A stretch of DNA of 64,000 bases. Origin: Pseudomonas solani. Its GTDB lineage: Bacteria > Pseudomonadota > Gammaproteobacteria > Pseudomonadales > Pseudomonadaceae. A program made the translations under genes and the position numbers. Each line of letters starts with the position of its first letter. The first letter of the stretch is position 1. The notes under the pieces were generated by a model, which searched no databases, had not been told where the DNA came from, and saw only the letters and a program-made list of their open reading frames with translations. This document shows, piece after piece, positions 59,605 through 64,000 of this stretch. The DNA lies in the NCBI RefSeq assembly GCF_026072635.1, contig NZ_AP023081.1, positions 6,506,501 through 6,570,500 of the forward strand, given 5' to 3'.

Positions 59605-59747
59605 AGGGCCATGGAAAGTCCCGCCACTACCGTCCCAGAGGCTCGCAAGCCCAGCGAAGCGGTGAAGTTCACGCGTAATTCACAGGGCTTCCTATACTTT
59701 TTCCGAGCCTCCCTGGTCCGTCCCGCAGCCACCCCGGAGAAGTACCC

Positions 59748-61373
59748 ATGTTCCTGCGCCAGTTCCCCATCGCGCCACGCGCCGCCTTCGGCTTCGCCAT
59801 CATCACGTTGCTGCTGGTGTTGACCGGCCTGTTCTCGCTCAACCGCATGTCGGTGATCAACGACGCCTCCACCGAGATCAGCCAGAGCTGGCTGCCCAGC
59901 GTGCGCACCATCGCCCAGATCAACCTGTCCCTGACCGAACTGCGCCAGGTGCAGCTCGGCCATGTCCTGGCGACGGATCAGTCCTCCCAGCAGTTCCTCG
60001 AAACGCGCATGCGCGAAATCATCGCCCAGCTCGACAAGGCCGAAAGCACCTACAAGGCCGGCATCGACCCGGGCCGCGACCAGCAGCTGTTCGACCGCTA
60101 CACCCAGGAGCGCCAGGGCTTCATCGCCGGTGTCGACAAGCTGCTCGCCATGTCCAAGGGCGGTGAGAAGGCGGCCGCCACCGAACTGCTCCAAGGCCCG
60201 CTGCTGGACAACTACCGCACCACCCTCAAGGCGCTCAACGAACTCTCCGACTACAACACCCAGGGCGCCGACGCCGCCAACACCCAGGCAGACGAGAACT
60301 ACGCCAGCGCCACCACCGCCGTCATCAGCGTGCTGGTGATCGCCGCACTGATCACCGTCGCCCTCGCCTGGGCCCTCACCCGCAGCATCACCCTGCCCCT
60401 GAGCGAAGCCGTGCAGGCGGCCGGCGTGGTGGCCAGCGGTGACCTTACCGGGCGTATCGACACCGCCGGCAAGGACGAACCGGCGCAGCTGCTCACCGCC
60501 CTGTTGCGCATGCAGCAGCAATTGCGCGGCACCATCCAGCAGATCGGCACCTCCGCCACCCAGTTGGCCTCCGCCGCCGAGGAACTCAACGCGGTGACCG
60601 AGGAAGGCAACCGCTCCCTCACCCGCCAGCACGACGAAATCGAAATGGCCGCCACCGCCGTCAACGAGATGACCGCCGCCGTGGAAGAGGTCGCGCGCAA
60701 CGCCAGTTCCACCTCCGACGCCTCCCGTGCCTCCGAGGAATCGGCGCAGGACGGGCGCGACCGCGTGCAGCAGACGGTGCAGGCGATCCGCAGCATGAGC
60801 CAGGAAGTCGCCCACACCTCCACCCTGGTGGAAGGCCTGGCCGACCGCGCACAAAGCATCAGCAAGGTGCTGGACGTGATCCGCGCCATCGCCGAGCAGA
60901 CCAACCTGCTGGCCCTCAACGCCGCCATCGAGGCCGCCCGTGCCGGCGAGCAGGGCCGTGGCTTCGCCGTGGTCGCCGACGAGGTCCGCGCCCTCGCCCA
61001 CCGCACCCAGGAATCCACCCGCGAAATCGAGCAGATGATCGGCAGCATCCAGAGCGGCACCGGCGAAGCCGTGGGCGCCATGAACCAGAACGACCAGCGC
61101 GCCCGGCAGATGCTGGAAATCGCCGAAGCCGCCGGCCGCGCCCTGGTGGAGATCACCGAGCAGGTCAGCCAGATCAACGAACGCACCCTGGTCATTGCCA
61201 GCGCCGCCGAAGAGCAGGCCCAGGTGGCCCGCGAAGTGGACCGCAACCTGGTGAACATCCGCGACATCTCGGTGCAGACCGCCACCGGTGCCAACCAGAC
61301 CGCCGCCGCCAGCCACGAGCTGTCGCGCCTGGCCGTGGAGCTCAACGGTATGGTCGCGCGCTTCACCGTCTGA
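59748..61373 (+). CDS. Methyl-accepting chemotaxis protein
   Basis: 541 residues. TM1 is about 12-31, a periplasmic four-helix-bundle ligand domain 32-187, TM2 about 188-210, HAMP to about 263, and a cytoplasmic signalling domain with the conserved tip IAEQTNLLALNAAIEAARAG (about 381-400). The C-terminus has no NWETF-like CheR/CheB pentapeptide. It senses an external small molecule and controls CheA. GGAG precedes the ATG. The position after fabB agrees with the P. aeruginosa order. Confidence 0.93.
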   Translation: MFLRQFPIAPRAAFGFAIITLLLVLTGLFSLNRMSVINDASTEISQSWLPSVRTIAQINLSLTELRQVQLGHVLATDQSSQQFLETRMREIIAQLDKAESTYKAGIDPGRDQQLFDRYTQERQGFIAGVDKLLAMSKGGEKAAATELLQGPLLDNYRTTLKALNELSDYNTQGADAANTQADENYASATTAVISVLVIAALITVALAWALTRSITLPLSEAVQAAGVVASGDLTGRIDTAGKDEPAQLLTALLRMQQQLRGTIQQIGTSATQLASAAEELNAVTEEGNRSLTRQHDEIEMAATAVNEMTAAVEEVARNASSTSDASRASEESAQDGRDRVQQTVQAIRSMSQEVAHTSTLVEGLADRAQSISKVLDVIRAIAEQTNLLALNAAIEAARAGEQGRGFAVVADEVRALAHRTQESTREIEQMIGSIQSGTGEAVGAMNQNDQRARQMLEIAEAAGRALVEITEQVSQINERTLVIASAAEEQAQVAREVDRNLVNIRDISVQTATGANQTAAASHELSRLAVELNGMVARFTV

Positions 61374-61423
61374 TCGCACCCGCATGGCCCGCCGCCAGGG
61401 AGGCGCAGGGCAGGCTGCAAACG

Positions 61424-61460
61424 AAGAACCCCAGCACCTCGCGGTGCTGGGGTTCTTTCG
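61424..61460 (+). terminator. Rho-independent terminator between convergent genes
   Basis: AAGAACCCCAGCACC-TCGC-GGTGCTGGGGTTCTT, a 15-bp perfect stem with flanking A and T that can serve both the chemoreceptor and the convergent membrane-protein gene. Confidence 0.92.
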
Positions 61461-61519
61461 TATCGGCCGTGCACGCATCCAGGCTAAGGCCTCGACGCAG
61501 GGCGAACCGGGTTGCTCAC

Positions 61520-62251
61520 TCAGGCGGCGCGCACCGGGTCGATCGGTGCCCCGGCCTTGCGCGAGGCCACCAGCACCGGACGCCGGGGGTGGCTCGCTTC
61601 AGGTTGCTTGGCCCCCTCCTGCGGCTGGCCATCGAGCACCCGGCGCCGAACCAGGTAAACACCCAGGCTCGCCAGCAGCGCCAGCACCAGGTGGGTGACG
61701 CTCAACTCCGGCGTAGCCCACGCCAGCAGCAGCACGCCCAGGCTCAGCGCATCACCGCGCTGGCGGCGCCATTCCTCGCGCGCCTCATCGCTGCCCTCGT
61801 CGGCCAGGCCGAACAGGCGCCGCGCGGCGGCATGCAGGCCACCCGCTGCCAACTGGTCACTGAGCAGCACCCCATAGAGCAGCAAGGCCCCGCCGAAACC
61901 GAAGGCCGCCGCCAGCACCTGGCGCAGTGCCGGGCTCTGCAGGCGCCATGCCTCGCCGCTCAGCGGCTGCCACAGCACCAGCAACGCCAACACCGCCAGG
62001 CTGACCAGCAGTACCCGCCCGTTCTGGGTAACGCCGCGGCTCGCCCAATAGACCAGGCCAACGGCGACGAGCAGTGCGAAATCGACGGCCAGCGCCCAAC
62101 CAGGCACCAACAGCGGCTCGCCGTCGAGACGGGCCGGCGCCCAGGGAAGATTGGCCACGAAGGCGATGGAAAGGCTGAACGCGGCGAGAAAGACCAGGTA
62201 GCTGATAACGCCGAAGGTAAAGGTCGCGGTACGTCCGAGTGTGCTGTTCAT
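61520..62251 (-). CDS. Multi-pass membrane protein, NnrU/MddA-like N-terminus
   Basis: 243 residues with about six hydrophobic helices. The opening (FTFGVISYLVFLAAFSLSIAF) resembles NnrU/MddA-type isoprenylcysteine methyltransferase-like proteins, but the later catalytic region of that family is not evident and the C-terminal 35 residues are polar and basic. I regard the family link as tentative. A single gene between a convergent terminator and a sensor kinase. Confidence 0.65.
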   Translation of the reverse strand: MNSTLGRTATFTFGVISYLVFLAAFSLSIAFVANLPWAPARLDGEPLLVPGWALAVDFALLVAVGLVYWASRGVTQNGRVLLVSLAVLALLVLWQPLSGEAWRLQSPALRQVLAAAFGFGGALLLYGVLLSDQLAAGGLHAAARRLFGLADEGSDEAREEWRRQRGDALSLGVLLLAWATPELSVTHLVLALLASLGVYLVRRRVLDGQPQEGAKQPEASHPRRPVLVASRKAGAPIDPVRAA

Positions 62252-62342
62252 GATGCGGTCCTGCCAGGGGTCTGGGGCTGCAGGGCTCTGCAGTCAGGGC
62301 CAGATTGCCGCCCCCCTGTATCTGCCCGATGGCAGTAACCGC

Positions 62343-64000
<1,658 letters not shown>

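Noticed and set aside
59580..61478. 632-codon minus-strand ORF opposite the chemoreceptor
   Set aside because: Glycine/leucine-rich antisense shadow without domain features.

Overview
The window is high-GC chromosomal DNA of a Pseudomonas, and it looks closest to the P. aeruginosa lineage. Many genes are near-canonical pseudomonad orthologues (speE, alkA, mtnC/D/B, aroC, prmB, folE, pyrF, gpsA, fabA, fabB). From memory, two blocks follow the P. aeruginosa PAO1 order: speE to folE (about PA1687-PA1674), and the thioesterase/AMP-ligase, gpsA, hybrid kinase, fabA, fabB, chemoreceptor block (about PA1618-PA1608). Accessory genes separate the two blocks. I see no tRNA, rRNA, CRISPR, prophage or insertion sequence.

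Layout. 1-12 kb is accessory: an ATP-grasp gene at the edge, a polyamine-type binding protein, a glutamine amidotransferase, an RraB-like gene, a monooxygenase/esterase/SDR operon divergent from an AraC regulator, and a KgtP-like permease. 12-29 kb is conserved housekeeping: spermidine synthase, alkylation repair (alkA-ogt), methionine salvage (mtnB, mtnD, mtnC) downstream of aroC and a coupled transporter, PrmB, an Smr protein, a cold-shock protein and FolE. 29-43 kb mixes transporters, dehydrogenases, a GST/aminotransferase operon with a MarR regulator, pyrF, a ZIP transporter, and a two-component system followed by a five-EF-hand protein. 43-64 kb runs from a YdgA-like protein through hydrolases, an acyl-CoA ligase, gpsA-sixA, a RetS-partner-type hybrid kinase, fabAB and a chemoreceptor to a hybrid PAS kinase cut by the right edge.

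How the genes work together. SpeE uses decarboxylated S-adenosylmethionine and releases methylthioadenosine, which the Mtn enzymes recycle. FabA and FabB make unsaturated fatty acids, and GpsA makes the glycerol-3-phosphate they are esterified to. Translational coupling (ATGA, GTGA or TGATG overlaps) is frequent.

The most notable non-coding features are self-complementary or repeated sites that look like operators. There is a paired GCTAC-N7-GTAGC in front of an HxlR gene and a paired GTCAA-N5-TTGAC in front of a MarR gene. TCGGACAG is repeated at a 21-bp step next to an AraC gene. A perfect palindrome lies upstream of the two-component system, and part of it recurs before the EF-hand gene. 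Intergenic regions also carry several families of dispersed hairpin repeats, including a tandem array with a period of about 129 bp.
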